Positions 31,694 to 40,338 are shown, counted from the first letter of the stretch. The stretch: DNA of 64,000 nt from Thermodesulfobacterium geofontis OPF15 (GCF_000215975.1 NC_015682.1:806001-870000); one strand, 5' to 3'. Notes: generated by a model from the letters alone, not told the origin. Translations and numbers: made by a program.

Positions 31694-32508
31694 TTAAGCT
31701 AAAAGAATTTTTTATTTCTTTTTTTATTCATTTCTTTTTTATTTTAAGTTTTATAGTTTTATTTAGGTTAAATTGTGAATCTTCAGCAAAATATGTTGAG
31801 ATAGATTTGTCTTTAATAAATCTTGCTAAGCTTTCAGAGGGAACTTCTAAAGTTGAGAAAGGACTTGATACAAAATTAGAGAAAAGATTACAAGCAAAAG
31901 CTCAACCAAAAGCTATTTCTTATCCTCCTGAAGAGTTTAAAAGCCCTGCTAAAGAAGTTAAAGAGAGTTCTTTTTCTGAAAATAGGGAAATAAAAGAAGT
32001 AAAAGAGATAAATGAAGTAAAAGAAATAGCAAATAAAGGAGTTGATGAGGGAGGATCTGAAAGAGAAAAGGGGATTAAAAATATTAGTATGATTAAAGGT
32101 GGTGGAAGTGGTTATGTAGGAGGGTCTGATAATAGAAATGTTGAAGGTAGCGATGGAGGAAAGGGGGATTTAGGAGGAAAGGGGAATTTGGGTGAGTTAG
32201 AGAAGCTTAGGGAGAAGTTTTTGATAGAGAAACTTTCTTTTATTTCTCAGATTATTCAAAATAATATTACCTATCCTTATATTGCTCGTAAGATGGGTTG
32301 GGAAGGAAAGGTTTTAATATCTTTTGTTCTTACAAAAGACGGTAAAATTAGTTTTTTAACTATAGAAAAATCTTCAGGATACAAGGTGCTTGATGAAAAT
32401 GCTATAGATACAATTAAAAAAGTTTCAAAATATTTTCCTCAGCCTCCGCTTGATGTAAAAATAAAAATTCCCATCTCCTATAAACTTCATACTTCAAATA
32501 TTGACTAA
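31690..32508 (+). CDS. tonB: TonB protein with Lys/Glu and Gly-rich spacer
   Basis: A 272-residue TonB. An N-terminal membrane anchor (about 8-26) includes the conserved Ser-x3-His pattern (FISFFIHFF). The periplasmic spacer is Lys/Glu repeats (KEVKEINEVKEI, near 95-115) and then Gly-rich (GGGSGYVGG), not the usual Pro-Glu/Pro-Lys. The C-terminal TonB domain (about 180-272) includes ITYPYIARKMGWEGKVLISF and SSGYKVLDENA. It contacts the TonB box of outer-membrane receptors. Confidence 0.88.
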   Translation: MIKLKEFFISFFIHFFFILSFIVLFRLNCESSAKYVEIDLSLINLAKLSEGTSKVEKGLDTKLEKRLQAKAQPKAISYPPEEFKSPAKEVKESSFSENREIKEVKEINEVKEIANKGVDEGGSEREKGIKNISMIKGGGSGYVGGSDNRNVEGSDGGKGDLGGKGNLGELEKLREKFLIEKLSFISQIIQNNITYPYIARKMGWEGKVLISFVLTKDGKISFLTIEKSSGYKVLDENAIDTIKKVSKYFPQPPLDVKIKIPISYKLHTSNID

Positions 32509-32529
32509 TTGAGTAAAATTAGGTAATAT
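32501..32529 (+). promoter_or_regulatory. promoter of the CGGC-domain gene
   Basis: TTGACT (32501-32506, overlapping the tonB stop), 17-base spacer, TAATAT (32524-32529). A strong AAGGAGGTG site follows before the ATG at 32569. Confidence 0.65.
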
Positions 32530-32568
32530 AAACTAAAAACCTTTGAATTTTAAAGAAGGAGGTGTTTT

Positions 32569-32946
32569 ATGAAAAAAATTGTACTAGTTAAATGTAATAT
32601 GATTAGTAGTCAAAATTTGTGCCCAGGTGATGCAAAGTGTTTTGTTGCTTTTATGCGTAAAGAGGGTGAATTTGAGAGATATAAAAATGATGATGCTCAT
32701 ATTATTGGAATTGTTGATTGCGGAGGATGTGAAGGAAATGCAAATAGAGTTGTTTGTAGTTTAGCCCTTTTAAAACTTCAGTTAGCTGCATTAAATGAAA
32801 AACCGGATGTAGTTCATGTAGGAACATGTATTATGAAATTCTGTAAAAGAAAGGATGACCTTATAGCTGCTATTAAGGAAAAAGCAGGGGTAGAGGTTGT
32901 TGAAGGAACCCATCCTTATGCCCCACCTACTGTTTTTGGAAGCTAA
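32569..32946 (+). CDS. CGGC-domain protein
   Basis: A 125-residue cytoplasmic protein named for its CGGC motif, here VDCGGCEGN near residues 50-58. Further Cys are in CNM (9), LCPGDAKC (18-25), CSL, and TCIMKFC near 89-95, so a metal or Fe-S site is likely. Family function is not established. It has its own promoter and strong Shine-Dalgarno, unlike most genes around it, which suggests good or regulated expression. It ends 20 bases into the convergent DUF488 gene. Confidence 0.85.
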   Translation: MKKIVLVKCNMISSQNLCPGDAKCFVAFMRKEGEFERYKNDDAHIIGIVDCGGCEGNANRVVCSLALLKLQLAALNEKPDVVHVGTCIMKFCKRKDDLIAAIKEKAGVEVVEGTHPYAPPTVFGS

Positions 32947-33382
32947 TTAAAGGAATTGAAATAGTTTTTGGTTTCCAGATTTTACCTTTTTCGATAATAT
33001 GTAAAACTTCAATTTCCTTTTCTTCTAATGCTTTTGCTATAAATCTTCTGTGACACCTCCAGGGGAACTTTTCTGCACATATAATACAGGTTAAATCATT
33101 TTTAGCAATTTCTATTAATTTTTCTAAAGCACTTTTAAAATTAGAAGTCTTCATATAATTCTCATAATTTTCTATTCTGTAGCCTCCAAGGTCTTCCAGA
33201 TGATAATAGGAAATACTATTTTCAAATAAAATTTTTATTAAATTTTCTTTTTTAAAATGAGGAAATCTTTGAGAGGTTGGCCATCTTCTTACATCAGCTA
33301 TAGCTTTAATTTGATAAAATTTTAAAATTTCAAGAAACTCTTCCTCACTTCTATTAGAAGTTCCAAGAGTATAAATAATCAT
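32927..33382 (-). CDS. DUF488 family protein
   Basis: A 151-residue protein with the family pattern: YTLGTSNRSEEEF at the N-terminus, IADVRRWPTSQRFPHF (29-44), and the C-terminal CAEKFPWRCHRRFIAKAL with two Cys and the Cys-His-Arg motif. DUF488 is widespread and uncharacterised; a nucleic acid or nucleotide role has been suggested. It is downstream of the flavin reductase gene on the same strand. Confidence 0.85.
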   Translation of the reverse strand: MIIYTLGTSNRSEEEFLEILKFYQIKAIADVRRWPTSQRFPHFKKENLIKILFENSISYYHLEDLGGYRIENYENYMKTSNFKSALEKLIEIAKNDLTCIICAEKFPWRCHRRFIAKALEEKEIEVLHIIEKGKIWKPKTISIPLISFQKQ

Positions 33383-33389
33383 TTAAAAT

Positions 33390-33908
33390 TTATTTTGGAA
33401 AATAAAGTTTTTTTGAAGAAAAGGTAAAAGCCTTACCACCTTTATGAAGAGGAAGCCTCCAAAATTCCTTATATCCATATTCATCAAAATCTGAAGCCTC
33501 CCAATGTTTAACTTCCCCTATATAAAACATAACTTCACCTACTTCAATCTCTTTTATTACCTTACATTCAAGATTGGCAAGGGCATTCTCAATTAAAGGA
33601 ACATTTAAAACTTTACCTGGTTTAATTTTTATATCAAAGACTTCAACTTTATTAACATTTTCTCCGCTTGTGGTACCTACTTTCCATATAAGATCAATAT
33701 CTTCTGTTATATTTACAGAAAATTCCTTGTATTTCTGAATAAGTTTGTGGGTAAAATGCTCTTTATCACAAGCAAAACCTAATGCTGGTATATCTTCTGC
33801 AATAGGGGTTATCCAAGAACAAGCCATAAAATTAATTTCATTATTTTTTACCTTTCCGCTACCTATAATGACAACAGGTCTTGGATGCAAAGTTCTATAA
33901 AATTTCAT
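33390..33908 (-). CDS. flavin reductase family protein
   Basis: A 172-residue FMN-binding split-barrel protein. The N-terminus TLHPRPVVIIGSG and the middle NFMACSWITPIAEDIPALGFA fit the flavoredoxin/HpaC-like family of anaerobes. It probably binds FMN and moves electrons from NAD(P)H or reduced carriers to an unknown acceptor. A GGAGGGG site precedes the ATG. Confidence 0.85.
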   Translation of the reverse strand: MKFYRTLHPRPVVIIGSGKVKNNEINFMACSWITPIAEDIPALGFACDKEHFTHKLIQKYKEFSVNITEDIDLIWKVGTTSGENVNKVEVFDIKIKPGKVLNVPLIENALANLECKVIKEIEVGEVMFYIGEVKHWEASDFDEYGYKEFWRLPLHKGGKAFTFSSKKLYFPK

Positions 33909-33966
33909 AACCCCTCCTTTAGGAATTTTTAGAATTTTTTAAATATTAACATTAAATTTTTTATTT

Positions 33967-34788
33967 TTATAGAGTAGTCTGATTTTCAGAAAGAGTTTTA
34001 TTTTCTTGAAAAATTTGCTCTTGTGGAGATATTTCTTCAGTTTTATTTTCTTCGGAGGGTTGGGGTTCAGCTTCTTCTGTTACCTCTTTATATTCTTCTT
34101 TGATTATTCCTCTCTTTTTCATTATAAAATAAATAAGTTTAGCTCTTTTTTGAACATAGGAGCTCGGGTTTAAAGGATTATATTTTATTGGATTAGGTAA
34201 AACTGCAGCTAAAAGAGCAGATTCCCAAGGATTAAGTTCTAAAGATGGTTTACCAAAATAATGCCTACTTGCAGCTTCAATTCCAAAAATGCCTTCTCCC
34301 CATTCAGCAACATTAAGATACAATTCAAGAATGCGATTTTTAGGGAGAGTTTTTTCTAAGCGAAAAGTAATTATAGCTTCTTGAATTTTTCTTATTGGAT
34401 TTTTTGAGGGGTTTAAAAATAGATTTTTAGCAAGTTGTTGAGAAATAGTGCTTCCTCCATATTTTAGCTTTCCTGCTTTTATGTTTTTTTCTACAGCAAG
34501 CATAATGGCATCAAGATCAAATCCTTCATGATAATAAAATTTGTCATCTTCTGCAATAAGCACTGCCTTTTTTAAATAAGGAGAAATTTTATTTAAAGGA
34601 ACCCAAATTTGTTTAATTTTTACTTTTTTTCCTTCCCTTTCCCATTGCTTTAAACGATATTTCATCATAGCTGTCATTTTCGGGTTTTCTTTTTTTAAAT
34701 AGGAAATAGGGATTAACATAGGATAGATAAAGGTGTACAGAAAAATAATCAAAAATAAAATAGCAATTAAGGTTTTTAAAATTTTCAT
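33967..34788 (-). CDS. mtgA: monofunctional peptidoglycan transglycosylase
   Basis: A GT51 glycosyltransferase that polymerises glycan strands from lipid II. One N-terminal membrane helix (about 5-25) is followed by the catalytic domain with AEDDKFYYHEGFD (first Glu/Asp site), GGSTISQQLAKNLFL, and LNVAEWGEGIFGIEAAS. All GT51 motifs are present and no transpeptidase domain follows. The last 35 residues are Glu/Gln/Thr-rich and probably disordered, an addition to the usual family length. Confidence 0.93.
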   Translation of the reverse strand: MKILKTLIAILFLIIFLYTFIYPMLIPISYLKKENPKMTAMMKYRLKQWEREGKKVKIKQIWVPLNKISPYLKKAVLIAEDDKFYYHEGFDLDAIMLAVEKNIKAGKLKYGGSTISQQLAKNLFLNPSKNPIRKIQEAIITFRLEKTLPKNRILELYLNVAEWGEGIFGIEAASRHYFGKPSLELNPWESALLAAVLPNPIKYNPLNPSSYVQKRAKLIYFIMKKRGIIKEEYKEVTEEAEPQPSEENKTEEISPQEQIFQENKTLSENQTTL

Positions 34789-34810
34789 TTTTGAGCCTTA
34801 ACAAATTTAA

Positions 34811-35323
34811 CTAAGGAGATTTTGCTAATTGTGACCACTTTTCAGCGAGTTCATCTCTACGAGGTTTATATACAGCTTCATAAAAATATCTTTGTGAAAG
34901 TAAAACCCCTTTATCATAACTTTTTACGATTTCTATTGCCTCTTTCCAAGCTTCTTCAAATTTCCCTTTAAATCTATCTTCAATTTGTTTTTTAAAATCC
35001 TCAGGAGTTTGTAAATCATCTCCTATTAAGAAATACTTTCTATCTCCTAATTTTACACAGTAAGCCATCTCATCTCCTAATCTTTCTACAAAAATATTCT
35101 TTTCTATTTTTTCAATTTCTTCTTTTGGAAACTTGTGAATAAGCTTCCATTTAGGAAGCTTTATTTCTCCTCTTACTCCTTTCATGGATTTAAATCCCCT
35201 TTTTGCTGCAGCGTAGAAAATAGCTCTATTTAAACCAAAACTTTTTGCTTCCTCTAAAGAATAACCTAAAACATATGCTCTTGCAGCTTGTAAAGTTGCC
35301 ATTACTTGAAATCTTCCTATCAT
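34811..35323 (-). CDS. hypothetical protein next to the ligase
   Basis: A 170-residue soluble protein I do not recognise. The N-terminus, with ATLQAARAYVLGYSLEEAKS and Ala-Ala-Ala-Lys-Arg-Gly, looks like a helical nucleic-acid- or protein-binding segment; the rest is charged alpha/beta. It starts four bases after the stop of the DNA ligase-like gene, so the two are probably co-translated and may act together. AAGGAT precedes the ATG; a second in-frame ATG lies seven codons on. Confidence 0.65.
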   Translation of the reverse strand: MIGRFQVMATLQAARAYVLGYSLEEAKSFGLNRAIFYAAAKRGFKSMKGVRGEIKLPKWKLIHKFPKEEIEKIEKNIFVERLGDEMAYCVKLGDRKYFLIGDDLQTPEDFKKQIEDRFKGKFEEAWKEAIEIVKSYDKGVLLSQRYFYEAVYKPRRDELAEKWSQLAKSP

Positions 35324-35327
35324 TTTC

Positions 35328-35921
35328 TTATCCTTTTATTTTTCTCCAATGATGAGTTGCTATGGGAGCAGATTTAGAAATTAGATAAGGAGAATCAAGA
35401 TTTTTAATTACTATACCTTCAAACCCCATTTTTAGAGTTTCTCTTAAAGCAATTTCCCAATCTTCTAAAGGTTTATATTCTAAAAAATAAAAAGGCGGTT
35501 TCAATATTAATTCCCTTAAAAGCAATTTTCTTTCTCTTAATGGTTTATCTCCAATAAAAACACCATTTAAAAACACTATGTCAAATACGTAAATTATAGG
35601 TTTTGCCAAATTTGTTCTTGTCATTACAGAGGGGATACCCCTTCTTCCTTTCGTAGAATAAAGTTCGCTATCAAGTAATGTTCCTGGGGGAATTTCTTTT
35701 AAATAAGGAATTAAATAGGAAAGGTTTTTTGTCCAATTAGGATTTTTTTCTAATCTTCTTCCCCAAAATTCAACTCTTTCGTCTTTATATTTTATTATTT
35801 GCATTCTCCATCCATCTATTTTAGGTTCAAAAATCCACTCACCTTCCAATTCTTCCCCAAAATAAGGAATAGGTTGCATAGGAAAGATAGGAGAGATCTC
35901 CATATCTTTAAGATTTTTCAA
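35328..35921 (-). CDS. ATP-dependent DNA ligase, adenylation domain only
   Basis: A 197-residue nucleotidyltransferase. Motif I is EPKIDGWR (K34 or nearby as the adenylated Lys), motif III appears as TLLDSELY, motif IV as FEGIVIKN, and motif V as WRKIKG at the very end. The OB-fold that completes normal minimal ligases is missing: the chain stops right after motif V. It may need a partner subunit, be a broken ligase, or seal other substrates. Its start overlaps the thioesterase stop by 14 bases. Confidence 0.85.
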   Translation of the reverse strand: MKNLKDMEISPIFPMQPIPYFGEELEGEWIFEPKIDGWRMQIIKYKDERVEFWGRRLEKNPNWTKNLSYLIPYLKEIPPGTLLDSELYSTKGRRGIPSVMTRTNLAKPIIYVFDIVFLNGVFIGDKPLRERKLLLRELILKPPFYFLEYKPLEDWEIALRETLKMGFEGIVIKNLDSPYLISKSAPIATHHWRKIKG

Positions 35922-36327
35922 TTTTTTCCTTAATTATAAGTTTCCCTTCTGCTTCAGCTATTATAGTATCTTTGGAATCTTTTATTTGAGCTTTTGCTTG
36001 AATTAATTTTGATTTTATTTGTTCTGCAAATGCCTCTATTATAATTTTTTCTCCTACTTTTAAAGTTTTTCTATACCTTATTTTAATCTCCGCAGTAACA
36101 GTATAATATCCTAAAGAAATACCTGCATAAGCACAAGCCTCATCAAGAAGTGCTGCAATAATACCTCCATGAATAATTCCACTATAACCTTGGTATTCTT
36201 TATAAAGGATCATTTCTGCTTTTGCTTTCCCATTAGAAGAAATAAATTTTGCTTTTAAACCTTTAGGATTTTCTTTACCGCAAACAAAACAGTAATTGTC
36301 AATTCGTAATGTTTCTTCTTTTTCCAT
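35908..36327 (-). CDS. PaaI-type hotdog thioesterase
   Basis: A 139-residue acyl-CoA thioesterase of the hotdog fold. The active-site loop HGGIIAALLDEACAYAG (about 54-70) has the catalytic Asp/Glu on the central helix. An N-terminal CFVCGKENPKGL zinc-finger-like Cys pair is typical of the wider YiiD/PaaI group. The substrate is unknown. The predicted transcription start falls on the A of the ATG, so this mRNA is likely leaderless. Confidence 0.85.
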   Translation of the reverse strand: MEKEETLRIDNYCFVCGKENPKGLKAKFISSNGKAKAEMILYKEYQGYSGIIHGGIIAALLDEACAYAGISLGYYTVTAEIKIRYRKTLKVGEKIIIEAFAEQIKSKLIQAKAQIKDSKDTIIAEAEGKLIIKEKIEKS

Positions 36328-36333
36328 ATTATC

Positions 36334-36362
36334 TAATTAATTATAAATTAGATTTTTGTCAA
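36334..36362 (-). promoter_or_regulatory. promoter of the thioesterase-ligase operon
   Basis: On the minus strand TTGACA (36362-36357), 17-base spacer, TAATTA (36339-36334). Seven bases downstream is position 36327, the first base of the start codon; no Shine-Dalgarno is present. Confidence 0.6.
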
Positions 36363-36371
36363 TTAAATTAA

Positions 36372-37265
36372 TTAAAGAAAAAGTTCCTTAAGTGTTAACC
36401 ACTCTTTATTTATATCTTCTATTATTCTTTTCATTTCTGAAGAGGAAATTTCAAAAAGATTTAATATTTCTAAATCTTCTTCTGGGAGGATTTCCGGTTT
36501 TCTTTTATCAAATTCTTCAGGAGAGTTAAAATAGGAAAGAAGATTGGCAATATATATGCATTTTGTTTCTATACCATTGTTTTCACTTGTTACCGGATTA
36601 TGATGAGAGCTTATAAGTTTAATAAGCCTTTCAGGAAATGACCATGTCTTTGCAAGTTTTTCTCCTATTTCTACATGATCAGTTCCAAGGATTTCGCGTT
36701 CTTTTTGTAGCCCTGCCTTTCCTTTTTTATCAATATATAAATACTTCAGTATTTTCTTTCCAAACTCTCCTTCTCTTACAAGAAATTCCGCAATAACTGT
36801 TTTACCAAGGTCATGCACTATTCCTGCAGTAGCAACTTCAGAAATATTTTTAAGTTCACTTATTTCAGCAAGGATCCTTGCCCCAGTTCCTACTTTAAAA
36901 GAATGATCCTCAAGATGAGGAATAAATTGCCTACTTTTCCTTAATACAGGAAGTGTGAGGATAACTGCCCTTAAAACCTTTACTCCTAATAAAAGCAAAG
37001 CTTGTTCTATTGAAGTTATTCTACCAGAAAAACCAAAAACAGGAGAATTGGCAATCTTTAAAATTCTTATACAAAGATTTTTGTCTTTTTCTACTAACCT
37101 TGCTATTTCTTCAAAAGTTGTCTCTTCAATATTAATGGTTGAAAGTAATTTTATTACCTCTTCAGAAGGGATAAAAATTTTATTTAGTTCAAATTTTTCA
37201 AAATGTTTTAGTTTTCTTTGTAAATTTTCTAAATTTTGCTGAGAACTATTAAAAATGTTGTTCAT
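36372..37265 (-). CDS. HDOD-domain signalling protein
   Basis: A 297-residue protein with an HDOD domain (about 20-215). It shows IARLVEKDKNLCIRILKIANSPVF-type helices and a late HDLGKTV (near 149) that retains the HD pair, with His-Asn-Pro further on. HDOD proteins are mostly non-enzymatic scaffolds in signalling, stress and motility, but the surviving HD pair leaves open a metal-dependent phosphodiesterase. It is divergent from the DUF1284 operon. Confidence 0.85.
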   Translation of the reverse strand: MNNIFNSSQQNLENLQRKLKHFEKFELNKIFIPSEEVIKLLSTINIEETTFEEIARLVEKDKNLCIRILKIANSPVFGFSGRITSIEQALLLLGVKVLRAVILTLPVLRKSRQFIPHLEDHSFKVGTGARILAEISELKNISEVATAGIVHDLGKTVIAEFLVREGEFGKKILKYLYIDKKGKAGLQKEREILGTDHVEIGEKLAKTWSFPERLIKLISSHHNPVTSENNGIETKCIYIANLLSYFNSPEEFDKRKPEILPEEDLEILNLFEISSSEMKRIIEDINKEWLTLKELFL

Positions 37266-37382
37266 TTATATTTACACATTTAAATTTATGTTCAAAATTT
37301 TATTTGTATTTGAATTTATCGGCTATTTTTTTAAAAATTTTAATAATACTGCTATGTAGATTATTCTTAAATAAGTTTTAGG

Positions 37383-37394
37383 TATAATTATAAT
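37383..37394 (+). promoter_or_regulatory. -10 region of the 37434 operon
   Basis: Two overlapping TATAAT boxes (37383-37388 and 37389-37394), the first preceded by TTAGG. The -35 is weak (TTATTC, 37361-37366). A strong AGAGGAGGGG site leads to the ATG at 37434. The rest of 37266-37382 is AT-rich and featureless. Confidence 0.5.
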
Positions 37395-37433
37395 ATAAAA
37401 TTATTAAATTTAAGCATAAGAGGAGGGGATAAG

Positions 37434-38357
37434 ATGCTCAATTTAAGAGGGCATCATCTTATATGTTTAAATTTTTTTAAAGGAGAAGGATACGATGAGG
37501 TATTTATAAAAAATTTAGAAAAAATTCTAAGTAAAATGGAAAAAGAAAATATAAAAGTTGTAGAAGATTTTGATGATGTTTGTAAAAGCTGTCCTTATCT
37601 TAAAGATGATAAATGTCAGTATAAAGAAGGAGCTGAAGAAAAAATAAGGGAGCAAGATAAAGTTGCATTAGAATTGTTGAAGATAAAAGAAGGTGAAATA
37701 GTTAAATGGGAAGAAATAAAAAATAAACTTCCTGAAGTATTTTCTCAATGGTATGAAAGATATTGTTACGATTGTGATTGGCTAAAAGTATGTGAAACTC
37801 ATCAAATTTTTCAGGATTTATTTCAAGAAGTTCTTTCTCCAGATAAAAAAATACTATCTCTATTTCTTAAGGTTAGGAAAAGTTTTCCAGAGGTTAAAGA
37901 CTCAGTATCTTTACTTAAACCTTATGCCAATTTACATTTTGATCAAATTGAAGACAAAGTACCTTTTTTAAGCATGTATTATCAATTACATTTATATTCA
38001 CCTTCTTGGATTATAAAAAGAGATGAATTTGAAAGGATAATGGGATTTGAGCCAGATCTAATTTATAAAAGTCCAGAAAATACCTATATAATGTCAGTGA
38101 TTTATAATGTGGATAATTATGTAACAGAAGGAGCTATTGCTTATGGATTCTCAGAAGCACTTGCTTTAAGTAGAGGCATGATATTAACCTATGAGGAAGT
38201 TGATTTTATATGTTTTCAGAGAGGTTATGGAAAACAGCTTTTGCTTGCTCTTCAGCATGATCTCTTCCCAGGAATGGTTACCAAACTTTTTGTTGATAGA
38301 GAAGATATTCAGAGAAGAATAGATCATTTAAAAATGCTTTTGGGTTATGCATCCTAA
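37434..38357 (+). CDS. DUF1284 protein with C-terminal extension
   Basis: A 307-residue protein. Residues 1-135 match DUF1284: LRGHHLICLNFFKGEGY, then paired Cys in CKSCPYLKDDKC and CYDCDWLKVC, which look like an Fe-S or zinc site. The remaining ~170 residues are not part of that family; they include MSVIYNVDNYVTEGAIAYG and a final helical region and I do not recognise them. It opens a tight operon: the next gene overlaps by 11 bases. Function is unknown; a metal-binding regulatory or redox role is only a guess. Confidence 0.75.
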   Translation: MLNLRGHHLICLNFFKGEGYDEVFIKNLEKILSKMEKENIKVVEDFDDVCKSCPYLKDDKCQYKEGAEEKIREQDKVALELLKIKEGEIVKWEEIKNKLPEVFSQWYERYCYDCDWLKVCETHQIFQDLFQEVLSPDKKILSLFLKVRKSFPEVKDSVSLLKPYANLHFDQIEDKVPFLSMYYQLHLYSPSWIIKRDEFERIMGFEPDLIYKSPENTYIMSVIYNVDNYVTEGAIAYGFSEALALSRGMILTYEEVDFICFQRGYGKQLLLALQHDLFPGMVTKLFVDREDIQRRIDHLKMLLGYAS

Positions 38358-39267
38358 ACCCAAAATATTAATTAGTAGATGCTTTTTTGAACCAGTTCGT
38401 TATGACGGAGGAATTATATCAGATCCTTTTGTAGATAAATTAAAAAACTACATTGAGCCTATTACTTTTTGTCCAGAAGTGGTTTTAGGATTAGGAATTC
38501 CTCGCCCCCGAATTTTAATTGTTAAAATAAAAGCTACAGAAAGACTTATACAACCAGAAACTGGAAGAGATTTAACAGAAGATATGATAAAGGTTTGTGA
38601 GTCTGCTTTAACTGAGTTTAAAGAAGTAGATGGTTTTTTACTTAAAGCTAAATCACCCTCTTGCGGAGTTAAATCTACTAAGCTTTATCAAAATGATAAA
38701 GTTATTGGAAAAACAAGCGGATTTTTTGCAAGGCTTGTAGAAAAAAACTTCCCTCATTTACCATTAGAAGATGAGGGGCGTTTAAAAGATTTCAAAATTA
38801 GAGATCATTTTTTGATCCGTATTTTTGCTTTTGCTGAATTAAGAGAGCTACTCCAAGATCCCAGCCCTTCTAAATTAGTTAGCTTTCATACCCGATATAA
38901 ATATCTTCTTATGAGTTATAATCAATCAATTCTTAAAAAACTGGGACAAATTGTAGCCTCTCCTAATTCTTTTCAAGAAAAATTGTTGCTTTATAAAGAA
39001 TATTTTTATAAAGCCTTTCAGAGAAAGACCAATGTGCAAAGGCATATTAACACTTTGCAACATATTTTTGGACACCTTTCTAAAGGACTTACTCTTAAAG
39101 AAAAAAGACATTTTTTGGAATTACTAAAAAAGTTTGAGAAAGGGCTTGTAGAACTAATTACTCTACTTGAATTATTAAAAAGCTGGGCTATTCGTTTTGA
39201 AAAAGATTATTTACTTTTTCAAAGCTATTTTGAGCCATATCCAAGAGAATTATTACTTGATATTTAA
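38347..39267 (+). CDS. DUF523-DUF1722 protein (YbgA-like)
   Basis: A 306-residue two-domain protein. DUF523 (1-145) shows SRCFFEPVRYDGG, FCPEVVLGLGIPRPRI and LLKAKSPSCGV, with conserved Cys near 11, 42 and 100. DUF1722 (about 180-295) follows as a helical YbgA-type domain with Leu-Val-Ser-Phe-His-Thr-Arg-Tyr-Lys-Tyr. In other bacteria the pair often sits beside photolyase or repair genes. Here it precedes a Mre11-like nuclease, which fits a DNA-repair setting; the biochemical role is unknown. Confidence 0.85.
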   Translation: MHPKPKILISRCFFEPVRYDGGIISDPFVDKLKNYIEPITFCPEVVLGLGIPRPRILIVKIKATERLIQPETGRDLTEDMIKVCESALTEFKEVDGFLLKAKSPSCGVKSTKLYQNDKVIGKTSGFFARLVEKNFPHLPLEDEGRLKDFKIRDHFLIRIFAFAELRELLQDPSPSKLVSFHTRYKYLLMSYNQSILKKLGQIVASPNSFQEKLLLYKEYFYKAFQRKTNVQRHINTLQHIFGHLSKGLTLKEKRHFLELLKKFEKGLVELITLLELLKSWAIRFEKDYLLFQSYFEPYPRELLLDI

Positions 39268-39270
39268 AAT

Positions 39271-40338
39271 ATGAAAATACTTCACACAGCAGATCTTCAT
39301 TTAAAAGAATATGGAGATGAACGTTGGAAAACACTTCAAAAATTGATTGATATTGCAAAGAAAGAAAAAGTTGATCTTTTCGTAATATGTGGAGATCTCT
39401 TTGATAAAGAGTTTAAAGCTGAGCTTTTGCGATCTAAGATAAGAGAAATTTTTTCAGATAATAATTTTAAAATTCTATTACTTCCAGGAAATCACGATAA
39501 AGAAGCGTATGAAAGTGGTTTTTATTTTGGAGAAGATGTAATCCTTTTAAATAATCTCAATGAACCTTTTGAATACAAAAATGTAGTAATATGGGGATTG
39601 CCCTTTGAACCTATAGAAGGGGAAAAAGTTTTGGCTAAGCTTAATTCATTAACTAATAAATTAGCTTCAAATAAGATCAACATTTTGCTTTATCATGGAG
39701 AGTTACTGGATGCATCTTTTTCAAGAAAAGATTTTGGAAAAGAAGGAGAAGAAAGATATATGCCAGTAAAACTTTCTTATTTTAATGAATTAAATATTAA
39801 ATATGTACTTGCTGGGCATTTTCATTCAAGATTTGAAGTTTGGCAATTAGAAAATGGAGGGTATTTTATTTATCCAGGTTCTCCTATTTCAATAACAAAA
39901 AAAGAAATTGGAAGAAGAAAGGTTAATCTTTTTGAAATTGGGGAATCACCTAAGGAATACTCTCTTGATACACCCCATTTTGAAGAAATAACTATAAAAC
40001 TTGATCCATTTTTAGAAAGGGACCCTTTAGAAATAATAAACGAAAGCCTTGTAAATGTTCATCATCAGGCAAAAATTATTTTAACCATTAAAGGATACAT
40101 TAATAGTAGAAAAATTAAAAAAAATGAATTAGAACTCACAGAAGAAATAAAAAGATTTGTTAAGAATAAATATTTAGTTGAAGAACTTAAAATAGAATTT
40201 AAAGATCTTTATAAAATTTTTGAAAAAGGCCTTTTTATAAAATTTATAAAAAAGCTTGAAAAGCTTCCTTATGAAGAAGAAAAAAAGAAACAAATGTGTG
40301 AAATTTTAATAAGGGCAATGTTAGAGGCAGAATTGTGA
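39271..40338 (+). CDS. Mre11/SbcD-like exonuclease (YhaO-like)
   Basis: A 355-residue metallophosphoesterase nuclease. The five motifs are present: TADLHL (6-11), CGDLFD, PGNHD, YHGEL and AGHFHSRFE. The C-terminal 110 residues form the capping and ATPase-binding part. Its gene overlaps the Rad50-like gene by four bases, the usual SbcDC/YhaO-YhaN arrangement, so the two proteins should form a complex acting on DNA ends. SbcD itself or a YhaO homologue are both possible; the partner's shape favours YhaO. Confidence 0.9.
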   Translation: MKILHTADLHLKEYGDERWKTLQKLIDIAKKEKVDLFVICGDLFDKEFKAELLRSKIREIFSDNNFKILLLPGNHDKEAYESGFYFGEDVILLNNLNEPFEYKNVVIWGLPFEPIEGEKVLAKLNSLTNKLASNKINILLYHGELLDASFSRKDFGKEGEERYMPVKLSYFNELNIKYVLAGHFHSRFEVWQLENGGYFIYPGSPISITKKEIGRRKVNLFEIGESPKEYSLDTPHFEEITIKLDPFLERDPLEIINESLVNVHHQAKIILTIKGYINSRKIKKNELELTEEIKRFVKNKYLVEELKIEFKDLYKIFEKGLFIKFIKKLEKLPYEEEKKKQMCEILIRAMLEAEL

